In this document: positions 39,188 to 50,145 of the stretch, in pieces
Layout: every line of letters starts with the position of its first letter
Position numbering within the stretch: position 1 is the stretch's first letter
Assembly (NCBI GenBank): GCA_902806595.1
Contig: CADCXC010000003.1
Span: 806,001-870,000, forward strand
Direction of reading: 5' to 3'
Length of the DNA: 64,000 nucleotides
Origin: Pyrenopolyporus hunteri
Taxonomy: Eukaryota > Ascomycota > Sordariomycetes > Xylariales > Hypoxylaceae
Translations under genes and position numbers: made by a program
Notes under the pieces: model-generated
The model's input: only the letters and a program-made list of their open reading frames with translations
The model's database searches: none
Told to the model about the DNA's origin: nothing

Positions 39188-41351
39188 GGCTACCTGTCTT
39201 GGCTGGCGCAGGAGGCGTCGAGTATCATCTTCGCGGCGGCTAAGCGGCGCTTGTAGCGAAAGCGCGGAATCCTGATCCGGCCAAGGGGTAACACTAGTAA
39301 GAATCCCTTAGGCGATAAACGGACAAGAGGGGCGATGATGACGGCGATATGCGGCGGGATGGAAGTTGTATGGAGTTGTTTGTTGCGATGCGACGAAAAA
39401 AGAAAAACCCCGGCCGATTAAAGCCGCGGATCGGCGTTGCATAATAAAACAGTGGGTACATATCTACCTAGGTAGGTAAGTTAGGTACTTTGATACGCTC
39501 TAGGTACTTCATATCACCTATCTGGTACCTACCGAAAAAGCAAGAGTGGTATTATGTAGCGAAGTATACGCAATGTATCCGGAGACATACAGTATTACAT
39601 AAGTCTATACGTACAGTAAGGCTGAGTGAAGGGGCGGGGTAGCTTGGAGCTGTCCAAATATGGATTAGTGCAAAAGTCAAGGTTTAGGCCTATCCCAGTC
39701 ACGCCCCGCAGCTCCGAGCCCAGACCAGACCTTGCCTAACTCAGGTACCGACTTGGCAGCACCGCTTTTCGGTACCTATCGGCGTTTGGGGTCTACGTAA
39801 TGAGGTACCTAACCTGCGGAATTTAGGGGTTTGACGCCCGGCGTCTTCTTCTCTGCTGTTCTTATCGGGCGTATAAGTGTAGGTACCTATGTAAATAACC
39901 GACATATAACGAGAGGTTAAGCAACCCCTAGCGGTATAACCAACGGTCTTTTCTTCTTTTTAACTCACTGCTTGAATCGTTTCGTACTTATTAGACATAT
40001 ATATATCTTAGACTCAGCGCTTAACTTCGTTAACGTCTACGTGATTTTCAATGAGATAATAGTTACATAAATGACCGATGTACTCAGATACCACGAACGC
40101 CTCAACATCTAATTCAAATAGTCAAGACATCATGCACCTACCATACGATATTTGTCATGGAGCCGCATATCGAAGGAATTCCTCGAGCGATTCTCGCGCC
40201 ATATTGCTTATTCCTTAGGTCTATAATAAGACATATAATATACCTCAAGATGTTAAAATAGTAGTCAGATGACCTATATCAACCCCATGAACTCTACCGC
40301 AATCTCGTTTCCGCACGCTCGGGGCAGGAATAGGCAGAGCTTACGTCGAAGTAGCTACCGGACATGAAAGCACAAGGGTGTTCTGTCTGTGACAAATTAT
40401 GGAATAAAGGTCCGTCCGCATTCTGCTCGGAAACTTACAGCCAGTTAAGGTCAAGGAACCAACATGCCATCCCTTACATCCAGAGTACCTGCGAGTGAGC
40501 TATCATCTTGGTATCTCCGTGTATTGTACTTTCTATTTCTGTAACTTAACCTTCTTCGACGCGTATGTATGATCATAGCGTGTGTTGTACATACGGAGCA
40601 AACAGCGCCAGACGGGACAGAAACGGAACTGCCCAAGGATGCTCATCTCGATTCGCTTTTCTAATCTTTCGATGCGGTACGACTCCCTACTGGTGCTACA
40701 AGGTCCTAGCTCCAAAAGCAACGTCCAGGAAGGCTCCTAGCGAGCTCGAGGTCTTAGTAAGCCCCTATTCGCGCGCCTAGCGGATACGTACGGGCACGGA
40801 GACGTGTTTGCTACACCCCTGTCTTCAAGATGACGGATAAGACCTTCGAGTTCTAGGATTCATTATTACGTATAGAATCGGCGTCAGTGTGACGACGGGG
40901 GCGGGCACGATTGGTACTTCGTACGAGCTACGCGTCTGGAGTTGTATCGGATTCCCCTTTTTGACCTCCCGCGATTAAGATGTCGCGTGTTACGGAAGAC
41001 GAGGCAGCATACTGTTGAAGAAAAGAAAACCTTCGATCTCTACCTCGTGCTATATCACCCATCCATGCTCGAGGCTATAACTAGCTATAATAGACTCCAC
41101 ACCCTCCCCCTTCAGCAAAAGCAAGTACCCACCCAACCCAACGCCCCAGATCCGATCCCTCCCTTTTTTCCTCTTCCGCAGCGACAGCATGTAAGCAGCA
41201 TGTCCACATAAAGCTTCAGGTTCTACGGGCTACTATTTGATGGATGATCAGGAGAAGAATAAGCAACGAGCCTGTCAGCCCCTTTTCTCGTAATGAGATA
41301 TGCAGTGGGAGCATTGGCTCGCCTTGTGATGTATGGTGAGCAGAGCCGAAC
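39188..41351. other. Intergenic, no supported gene
   Basis: 2.2 kb between the atg5 start and the SNF2 stop, both genes on the minus strand. The first part is the atg5 promoter. TAGG clusters lie near 39465-39485 and 39835. Remaining frames are short and without motifs; the 40942-41211 plus-strand frame is Pro/Gln-rich low complexity. Confidence 0.5.
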
Positions 41352-44300
41352 CTAGTAATCATCCGAATCACTCCATTCCACATCAATCCTATGGCCGTCA
41401 GTATTTTCGCCAGTTAAATCCACCATAGTTCTAGCCGGCGTCTCTCGTTTTATTTTAGCACCGACAGGTTCGTCGGTACTCTTTGATGCCATTTTGCCAT
41501 CCTTAGCCGCTTTCTGCTGCCTCCGAGTCGACTTGGTGCTTCCAGACTTGACATCGTCGCTAAGCACACTATCGATTCCGTCGAGAGACATCGGAAACGG
41601 TATTTGCTTAAGAATTTGCAGACCCTTATCCGTGGGCGACCTGGATTTCGCCTCGGTCTCCCGTTGCGCAGTTTCAACGTCTTGATCCGTAGCTCTGGCC
41701 TCGCCAAGCAGAGCCGCGAGCTGCTCAAGCTTGTCAGGAGGGGCCAAAGGTAGGTCGATCTGAGGAAGCGGTAACATTTCGATGGTACTAGCCCCGAGTC
41801 TGATGCGTAGCATCAGCTCCATAGCTCTTTCAAGCACGGCGGAGTCGTCGAGGTCCTTAACCGACCACACGCGCGTGGTGGCGTTATTTGCCGGGCTACC
41901 GTACGAGAGCATCCTGCGGAGATTATTCTTCTTATGGCAGAAACGGCCCTTCACTTCTCTCGGGAAATTCTTGAATTCCTCGTAATACGCGCCACGAGTC
42001 TTGGGGGCGACAAAATCCTTCGGGTATTTGTCAAATAGGTATCTGGTCGTAGAATCGGATTTATCGCTCTCATGCCTTAATGTATATACGTTAGGGTCGG
42101 ACTTGGCGGTATCATAGTTATTCGTGCTAACCTCCGACGCAATATCGACCTCAAGCTTGATTCGTTTATTGGCCGGCCCTTCTTCCTTTATTAAAGGATC
42201 GGTGGCCAGGTCCCCAAACGCCACGAGTTTCTGAGCCTCCGGGCTCCTCCATGCCTCGTCGATCTCATGTTGGTAAAGATTGAGCAATTTAACCAACATA
42301 TCGTTCATTGGGCCTTGAGCTCGGGTTCCAAGCTCAGGCAAGATCTTGTCTATTTGTCGGCTCTCTCGAAATGAGTGATAGGAATTCTTTACCTTAATTC
42401 TGTGAACCTTGACGGCGCAATTCTGGCCAACCTGCGCTTGGTTAGCAACTCGAGACGAAACACGGGGTGGTTATTGAACTATGTGATAGACGCTCACCCG
42501 AATGACACGATGGACAGCTTGCCACTGGACAGCCAGGCTGTGCGCCTGTGATGCGACCAGAACCCGGGCACAATTCTTGTGCAGGTTGGAGCCGGCAAAC
42601 CCGACGGTGTACATCTGGATCATTATTTGACACGAATGATCCGAATCGTCATTGAAATCTGCGATAAGTTCCCTCCGCTCGTCAGCTGATAACCCTGAAT
42701 GGAGGGTACGGCAATGGATGAAAAGGAACTTCAGGACAATCTCGTAGTATAACGCAAGCATTGGGCTTGCTTCGGTGATTAGTAGCTTCTTTATCTTGCC
42801 GTTTGGGCCCTTGCTGAGAATATTCTCCTTGACGTAATGGAGGATATACCTTAACACCGGCGACTTGCGAACCGCTAATTTGACGTAGTCCAAGGCCACT
42901 CTAGGCTCTGGATCCTCCGGCTCGAGCAGAAATGGGGCGAGACTCATGAGGTTCACGCCCGTCCCGCGCATGACCAAAACATGGGGAGCCATTGTCCCGA
43001 ATCCATTCAAGGATAGCAGCCTTTCTAGTCGATAAACGTCAAGTGAGGCGGCTGCTAGCTCAAAGTGACGATGGGTAGTAAGAATCGGTTTGAGGTCCGA
43101 GCTGTCGTCATTCCTCTTCCACTTATTAATCATCTTCATGTAGTCGATAAGTAGATCTATATGTGTTTCTTGATATGCTTGGGAGAAAGCATGGCCACAT
43201 TGAATATTAACCGTAAAGTTACCGACTTCAGGTAGTAATCCTTCCACTATAGCTTTCATAGTTAGTCTTTTCCCTGCTGCATAAGCCGTCGGGCTATTAG
43301 GTGGTTAGACCGGAACTCGGGGGGGTAAGGGGTTCACGGCGAGTAAAAGGAGGCTCTAAAGCCGGCTCAGAAAAAAAAAAAAAACAGAAATAGAGTCACT
43401 CACATGAGACGGGCTTTGTCTTCTCCCAATCCAGGTACAGATATGAACTAGGTGCTCTTCGTAGAATGGCCAATGACTCGAAGTACTTCAAGAAACTTCG
43501 AATCTCTTGAATATCAACGGTAAATCTCGACCTGTTCTGTTGAATCAGCCGAGTGAGTAAAGCTGGCCGACCAGCAACGAGCTGCATATCATCCCAAGGT
43601 TGCATAGCGTCGAGGCGTTCTAAATCGCATGGCTCCGTGAAACTTCCCTTGACTCGACTCCACCTTTCTAGGGTTTCTAGATGACTCTCCGCGCCGCGCC
43701 ATAGTAGTCTGACGGGCCCCAGGAGATCCGATATATTATTCATGCACGGCGTCGCAGTGATCAAGAGAGTATACGTCCGATCCAGTAGAGCCACGGACTT
43801 CCAGTTCCGAGTTGCGCTGTTCCGGATCTTGTACGCTTCATCGACAACGACGACGGAGAACTTCCGGCCCTTCCGTCCGAAAGTAGAGAACCACTCTATT
43901 TCCCCCTCGTCGTTTTCCTTGTTAAAGCACGTCCTCCCAGCCCAAGTATCAATCGATACGATGATGACTGCTTTTGACGCGTTCGGCTCATCCTCGTCCC
44001 AAACCCAGCTGAGTGATCTCGGCCAATTTTTAGTAAATTCCCGATAGGTCAAATCATATACTTTGTTCTCGCGACGTTTCTTCTCGCCGCTAGATAATAT
44101 TATCTGTTTGATCCCGCGCCGTATTTTAATCTGCTCAATTTCGTCTACCCATTGGGCAGCAACAATGGAATTTGGTGTTAATATGAGCATGGGGCGATAC
44201 CGCATCTTATCGTCTTCGACGGCCACGTTGATTCTCTGGCTTGCCATTAACTCCAAAGTAGCAATCGTGGCTAACGTCTTCCCAAGGCCCATCGAGTCAG

Positions 44301-45184
44301 CGAGAATTCCGCCGAAGTACTTTGGGCCACGCAGTCTCTTTCTGTTTTCCTTTTCGAGATCAGTCTCCGGACGTTGGATATACCTTTGCTTCTTCTCGTC
44401 CCACTGGTCCTTGCTCTTGATCAACAATCGTGGGAGCTCTCCTAGGAATCTCGATAGAATCCAAACGATTGCTGTGATCTGGTTATCGAGAAGGCCTTTA
44501 CTACCATCCTCCCAGCCAAGACCGGGTAGAAGATAAGATCTCCAGACCGACAGCTTGTTCCTACCGTATTCGCCAAATTTCTCCATCCGAAGGTACATAG
44601 CGCACGCGTGGATTGGAGGGCCTAGGCAATTAGGGGATGCAGAGATCACTGTTTGTGCCACTGATCTAACCCTCTGGACCATTTCGCCGTTAGCTACTCT
44701 GGATTCGTTTGGATCCTGGTTGCCTGTTAGTTAAATTCACATTTTGCGGATCGCCCTTTAGTTGAAATACCTCGAGATCGATTTCGTGCTGACCTTCGGC
44801 TTTGATTCTCTCAGAGATCTCTTTCAACGCCTTTGTTTTACCGGCTCTCACGATCACGGATTTGTCTGTCATAATCTCCTTGGCTATCTGAAACTCGCTG
44901 TCCGGTAGATATTCGCGGAGAGCGTTCGCAATCGCCCAACGTGCATAATCGTGGTTTATTTTAATCTGGTCCGGATGGACTGGATGGCCAGAATAGAACT
45001 CGTCGAGTTCTGTAATAGAGACGTTAGTAAGCTCCTGCCATTGAATTTCCTTAAGAATGGGGAATCCATACCGCCGATATTCTTGAATATCGTATGTGGG
45101 TCGAATCTTCCTCCCGCTAAGCGGTGGCCTTGGTCCTGCTGCAGTTTCTGGGCTATGAGTCTCGTCCAATATGATGATTCGCAT
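41352..45184 (-). CDS. SNF2-family DNA-dependent ATPase/helicase-like protein
   Basis: Four minus-strand exons, 45184-44771, 44715-43404, 43276-42498 and 42431-41352, give about 1194 residues. SNF2 motifs in order: I GGILADSMGLGKTLATIA (GKT near residue 284); Ia LILTPNSIVAAQW; II VVVVDEAYK (near 431, DEAY instead of DEAH/DEGH); III LLITATP; V GFAGSNL; VI QAVHRVIRVGQ, which is assembled exactly across the exon 3/4 junction. The helicase C domain includes HSGLSADERRELIADF. The 360-residue C-terminal tail is charged, with a Lys-rich end. Such proteins translocate on DNA and remodel nucleosomes or other complexes; I cannot place it in a named subfamily. The ATG at 45184 is the first in frame; the frame stays open to 45406 without an ATG, so a further 5' exon is possible. 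Intron 1 has a weak GTATTT donor, and an alternative in-frame donor/acceptor pair exists there. Confidence 0.82.
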
Positions 45185-46437
45185 ACCCCGGGTCGAGGCG
45201 GCTTTGAACCGGTTTGTGCCGAAGCCAACTCTCCAGCCATGGTCACAGATACTGGGGTTTGTTTGTAAAGGGGAGGTAGGAGTAACGTCGCTGTACCGTA
45301 AGATGGCAGCCCTTTCTGTGTGGTATATGGGAATAATGATAGTATGGTACGTTAGGGCAAGGAAACAACTAGCAGAAATTACTAATATTGGGGTAAAAAT
45401 GGCCAACTGGGGAAGAACTAAATGTAGTTGTCAGAGGGTGTACTTAGAGTTGGGTATCGTTTCCCTCGCCGCTGGTACGATGCCCACAATGTTGAGGAGT
45501 GCCAGGGTGTAGACATATGGTCACTCGAAAAGGGGTGTCCGATATCGTTGAAGTCCTAGTCGAGGGTTGGCGTATGAACTGGTCGGGTTAAAACGAGTCT
45601 TGGGGAGGGCGACGAGGCAGAAGAAACTGCTTGAGTAAGAAAACGGCTAGGTATAACGGGGAAGCACAGATGAGTGGGCTTCAGCTTGTGAACTGGTTGT
45701 TGCTCTCAGTTAGAAGGGGGAAGGAGAATTTTGGGTAGATGGGGGGCATGGTGGTGCCACAGTCCGTGGGTTTATAAAGGCAAGCAAGGCGTAGTTGTTC
45801 GAGGTAGGTAGGCCATGGATAACTTATACCGACTACTAGGGCGCTATCACAGAGACTCTTTTCTAGTTATATAGCTTTTCGGTAAGCGGAAAGCGGTAGC
45901 TGTGGAAGTGGTAGCTCAGAGATGGCTATCACGTCACGTGGTTAACTCCGAGGCACGCGCACCGGGTTGCCACCTACCGGGGATGCGCGGCCGGACGGAG
46001 CCTGCACCCGCCGGGAAGGGCGCCCACGGGGGGGGAGCTCCCCCCGAATGAGCTCACTCGGGGCAGTAATGCTGACTCATCGAGTGTCGGGATTACCACT
46101 ACGGCAAAAGGCCATTCTAATATGCGGTATGTCATATATCGATTTTGGTATGAGCGCTATCATGCGATTATTCCTTGGTATATGACAGAGGGGGCATGTT
46201 AAGGAACGGAAGGGAAGGGACGAAACTAATAGGTGATATTAGTACCTAGATATTTTTAAGAAGGATCTGGGTGGGCAAGAGTGCGATAGGCTCCTGTCTT
46301 GACTATTACATTCGCGGCTCGAACCGTAAGCGATGATACCAAGACCGACTCCCCTGCCCGGATTTACCCAAATACCAATGGCCTTTAGAACGTGAAAGAG
46401 CTTGCATAGGGGTATAATAGTAGCGACACAGTAGCCC
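45185..46437. other. Promoter side of the SNF2 gene and GC-rich island
   Basis: 1.25 kb upstream of the SNF2 gene and downstream of the MFS gene. A TATA-like TTTATAAAGG lies near 45770. From about 45950 to 46065 the DNA turns abruptly GC-rich, with G8 and C6 runs, CACGTG near 45936 and two overlapping palindromes. A plus-strand frame of at least 70 codons, ending near 46200, crosses the island, but no ATG start or domain supports a gene. Confidence 0.45.
46030..46063. repeat. Two overlapping GAGCTC-centred palindromes
   Basis: 46030-46045 is a perfect 16-base palindrome, GGGGGGAGCTCCCCCC. 46042-46063 is a 22-base palindrome with one mismatched pair, CCCC at one end and GGGG at the other, also centred on GAGCTC. 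They share the C4 run, so only one can extrude at a time. Confidence 0.8.
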
Positions 46438-48723
46438 TTAGACCTTAAACCTGAACCCATGCTGCGCCGCCTCTCCTGGAAGTGCGTTGATGGCGCCCTC
46501 GACGAAGATTCCCTGATCCAGCTTCTTATTCAAGCGCACGAGCATGAAGCGCAGTACCGTGGCGGCGACCATCGACATAAAGATCGTCCCACAGTTTACG
46601 GACATGGCGATGACATAACGAGGCGCCATCCTGTCCTCGTACATGTATGAGGCATAAATACTCGAGGCGTTGGAGACGGCGTTGATGAAGGCAAGAGCCG
46701 CCGCACGCTTGGCCGGCGGTCGGGGGAGCGTGTTGCTGATCCAGGCGAGAGCCACGACGAATGCACAATAGACACCCGGAACCTTTTTTTGCTGTCAGGA
46801 CGATTATTGTGAAGTGTATGAGCCCAGGTCTGACTTACCATAAGCATCATCGCGACGTATCGTGGCGCGAGACCGGTCGTAGCAGCTGCAAGAATGAACG
46901 CCGCCAAGGCGACAGTTAGGGAGCCCATAATATGCCAATAACGTTCGCCGGTTTTATCGGCATGCCACGCGTTTATGAAGGTGGCTATGACGGTGAGTAC
47001 GTAAGGAGGGCAAGTTAGGAGTAGCGTGATCACGTTGTTATAGCCTAGGGTCTTTACCACAGCGGGGAAGAAGTTAGTGACGGAGCCGCTGGCGACGATA
47101 CCGAACAGTAGGACCAGCTATATTATCGGTTAGCTAATTTTCACGACTCGGATTTTCACCCAGCAACGAACCAAAACCCAGGTTTTCACATCGGCAAAGG
47201 CCAGCTTGGCGCCCGTCCATAGAGACTGGTGTTCCGTGTCGATCCAGTCATCCTCGCCGATATCTTCCTCCAAGCGCCAGATAGCAAGAGCTCTTTCTTC
47301 CTCGGTCAACCACGAGGTCGTTCGAGGGAAGTTGGGGAGGATAAAGAAAGCGGCGAACGAGACCGCGACGGTAACGACGCCTTCGATAATGAAGAGCCAC
47401 TGCCAAGCGCCGAACCCTCTTACGCCGTTCATATTCTGCGTTATTCCAGCCGAGATCAAACCGGAAAAGGCCCCCGAGATCAAGGCTCCGGAATACAGCA
47501 TCGCCGTACGCAGTCCTAGCTCCTTTCGAGTATCTGGGGTGCCTATATTAGTACTACGTTTCCAATAGAATTCTGTGTCATATCCTTGTAACATTCCGGA
47601 CATGTGGTACGTAGGCGACGTCGGAGAGGGAGTTTTGTTACGTACTACGGATAAGTTAGCATTTGTGAGTAAAGCCGTAAGGAACGACGATCGGCTCGAG
47701 GGATAAAGAGTAGTGTTTGTACGTACCACCAACAGCTCAAGTAGTAGAGGCAGCCAGGCTAGATGAAGGTTAGTTTAGGGATTTTATCGCCAATAGATTT
47801 CCTTGTAGAACTAACAAAGTAGGCCGCCTCAACGAAACCCAGGAAGAAACGGACAGCGATTAGACCACCGAAATTGGTGACTGCAGCTGTAGCAGCCGAG
47901 ATGACACCCCATACCATCATCTACCGTCGTCTGTTAGCTCGAAATTCGTCGAAAACCTAGTCTGGTAATAGGTAATTAAACCGTATTAGGATTACGACGT
48001 ACGCATGCTGGGAGGTAGATTGCTGGCTTGCCAATCTTATTTAGGAACAGATTCGATGGTATCTGCATAAGGAGGTAGCTGGATCCCGACTTAAGTCAGT
48101 CTTCGTTGAACGTTGAACGTTTCGCGTCGCGCCACGGATCGGCGTGTGGTTCTTCATACTAACCCGACAAATAGGATGCTCACAGCGGTCTATATAATAC
48201 AATTAGAAAATACTCGTTTTAGCAGTAGATTAGGAATGCGCACCTGGAACTCGCTGGCGTTTGGATCCAAATTCAAGTCCTCGGGTAGTCCGGCAAGCTT
48301 CGCGGCTGCGATATTGTTCCTATAGCCCGTTAGCATAGCCCGAGTGAGGCGCCTGGAATTGCAGATATCTCTAACCGATCGATATAATTCAAAATGTCTA
48401 GAATACAGATTACTCGTTAGCTTAACGCACGCCTAGGAGCCGTCAAACGCGCTGGTAAAGGTGGACTAACACATGAGTATGATCATGGGGAGCAGTCGCC
48501 AGTCGATCTTCCTCCTCAATCGCGTCTCGAGCTCTATGCGCTGCTCAGGTGTCAACCTCGCGATGATATCGGGAGCTCTCAGCCCTCTGGTATTGGCTTG
48601 GGCGAGATCTGCGACATTAGGCATGCCATGAGCGGTGATGGCCTCGCCGCCCTTACCGACGGCGGCCTCCTCATTGGAGATAGCTCTTTCGACGCTGGCT
48701 TTGTCGCTCGGCGGGCTCGACAT
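46438..48723 (-). CDS. MFS anion:cation symporter (allantoate-permease type), frame anomaly
   Basis: Ten minus-strand exons: 48723-48471, 48397-48376, 48319-48244, 48189-48164, 48078-48003, 47920-47816, 47758-about 47734, 47533-47172, 47117-46839, 46782-46438. Family signatures: RLLPMIILMYILNYIDRNNI, AAAKLAGLPEDL, FVGYLLMQIPSNLFLNKIG, WGVISAATAAVTNFGGL, RFFLGFVEAAYFPGC, TRKELGLRTAMLYSG, WLFIIEGVVTV and PPAKRAAALAFINAVSNASSIYASYMY. Twelve membrane segments are expected, importing an organic anion such as a ureide, pantothenate or nicotinate-type substrate. Exons 2 (22 nt) and 4 (26 nt) are tiny. At exon 7 the consensus GTACGT donor at 47726 leaves a surplus base and creates TGA at the junction. 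Only a weaker GTTGGT donor at 47733 keeps frame (522 residues), deleting two residues from the conserved SCWYTRKE motif. It is either alternatively spliced, carries a one-base insertion, or the read has an error. Confidence 0.75.
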
Positions 48724-50145
48724 GCTGGGCCGGCCTGGTGATTCGGATAGTCTTGGATGATCAAGTAATGTTTACGTTGAAAAGTCGGGGGAACCTCGAG
48801 CGTACTAGCGGTGGACGGTCATGATCTTATTATCTACGAATTCGAGACAGGGTAAGATGATGGCTGGATGATGGCTGGATAGCTAGCTGGGGAAGATGGA
48901 AAGACAAAGCTGGGCTACGGGGTCGATACGACGCTGCAGGCTGGCCATTACCTACATGTTTAACCACGTACAGCGCACCCCCGGGGCTAGCGTTTGCCTC
49001 GAGCTGAGTCTGACCGAACCGAACGGTTAACTGCCTGACCGTATGACCCCCATCGACTCAGTCTCAGGATGGATACTGCTCCGCAAGATGGGGGAACACG
49101 GGGGCACCCTACTACCTACTAGGAAATAGATATACTCCCATCCGAGTGGTGAAAGACCGGGGGAGTTCGGTGTTGACTTTGACCACGAAGAGGAAAAAGG
49201 ATATGGTTTAGGTGGGAAACAGGCGAATGGGGTAAGGTCGGTCGACTTTTTATTGGACGCGGGCTGCTGCGGTTGAAAAGAAATCACCTGGCTAAATCCC
49301 TCCCCCCCTACTAGCGCTCCCTACCCCAATGGGGGCTACCCCCGAAAGCTGGAGAACTGCGGGGTTTAGCGGCTGTGCCCCTTCTACAGAACCAGGTCGG
49401 TAGCCCCTGGAGGTAGATGGCCCGGTAACTATCTCGGTATAATTCAGCGCAGCAGTCCGAAACCACCAGCCAAGGTTCTTACCCGGCTATGCCTACAGCA
49501 GATAAGGTCGTTTCTTCAAAAACCCGGCTCTCCTTCTGATTGGGTTTATTCGGGCATGTGGATTGACGTATGTATGTAAGGGGAGGGTTGGGGGGACGGA
49601 GGGTGGCGGTCCAGGGGGTCGTAATTGAGGTAGGTATTGCATAACTGAGCCGTCGCGTGGCATTCAATCAAGGTGCCGAACCTTCGGGACGGGGACGAGG
49701 GCGGGACAGTTAATCCGATGAGGCTCACGAGACATCATTAGGTTACCTGTTAAAAGGTGGGGACAAGCCAACTCGATCGTAGGTAAGGATAACACCAATC
49801 TCGCAGAATCCCTTCACACGAGCTGGGCCAGAAGATCATATGTATATAGGTGCCGTCGAGGTTACCTAAATGAGAGTAATCGTCCTTTCGCCATCGCGCA
49901 GCATTAAGCTTATCCTAAGCTTTGCGGGAGTCCGAAGGTTGTCGTACCCGGCATAGACATCCCAAGACACCCAACGAGTCCTTGTGATACAAGATCGACG
50001 TGGTCTCTGATAATCTCCGAGGAGTCTCAAATCGTAAGCAGTCGCTCGTTCTCGCAATCGAATGTATTCCATGAATTTCTGTTATATTCTCAGTAGCGTT
50101 AGGGTATCATAAACAAGCAGCAAATTTTGCCAGGCACGCATCTCC
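48724..50145. other. Promoter region of the MFS gene, no supported gene
   Basis: 1.4 kb between the MFS start and the stop of the DUF3431 gene. The segment 49300-49400 is rich in C5-C8 and G4-G5 runs (CCCCAATGGGG, GCGGGG, CCCCT). It would match CreA (SYGGRG) and stress-response (CCCCT/AGGGG) core sites, plausible for a nutrient transporter but unproven. Confidence 0.4.
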
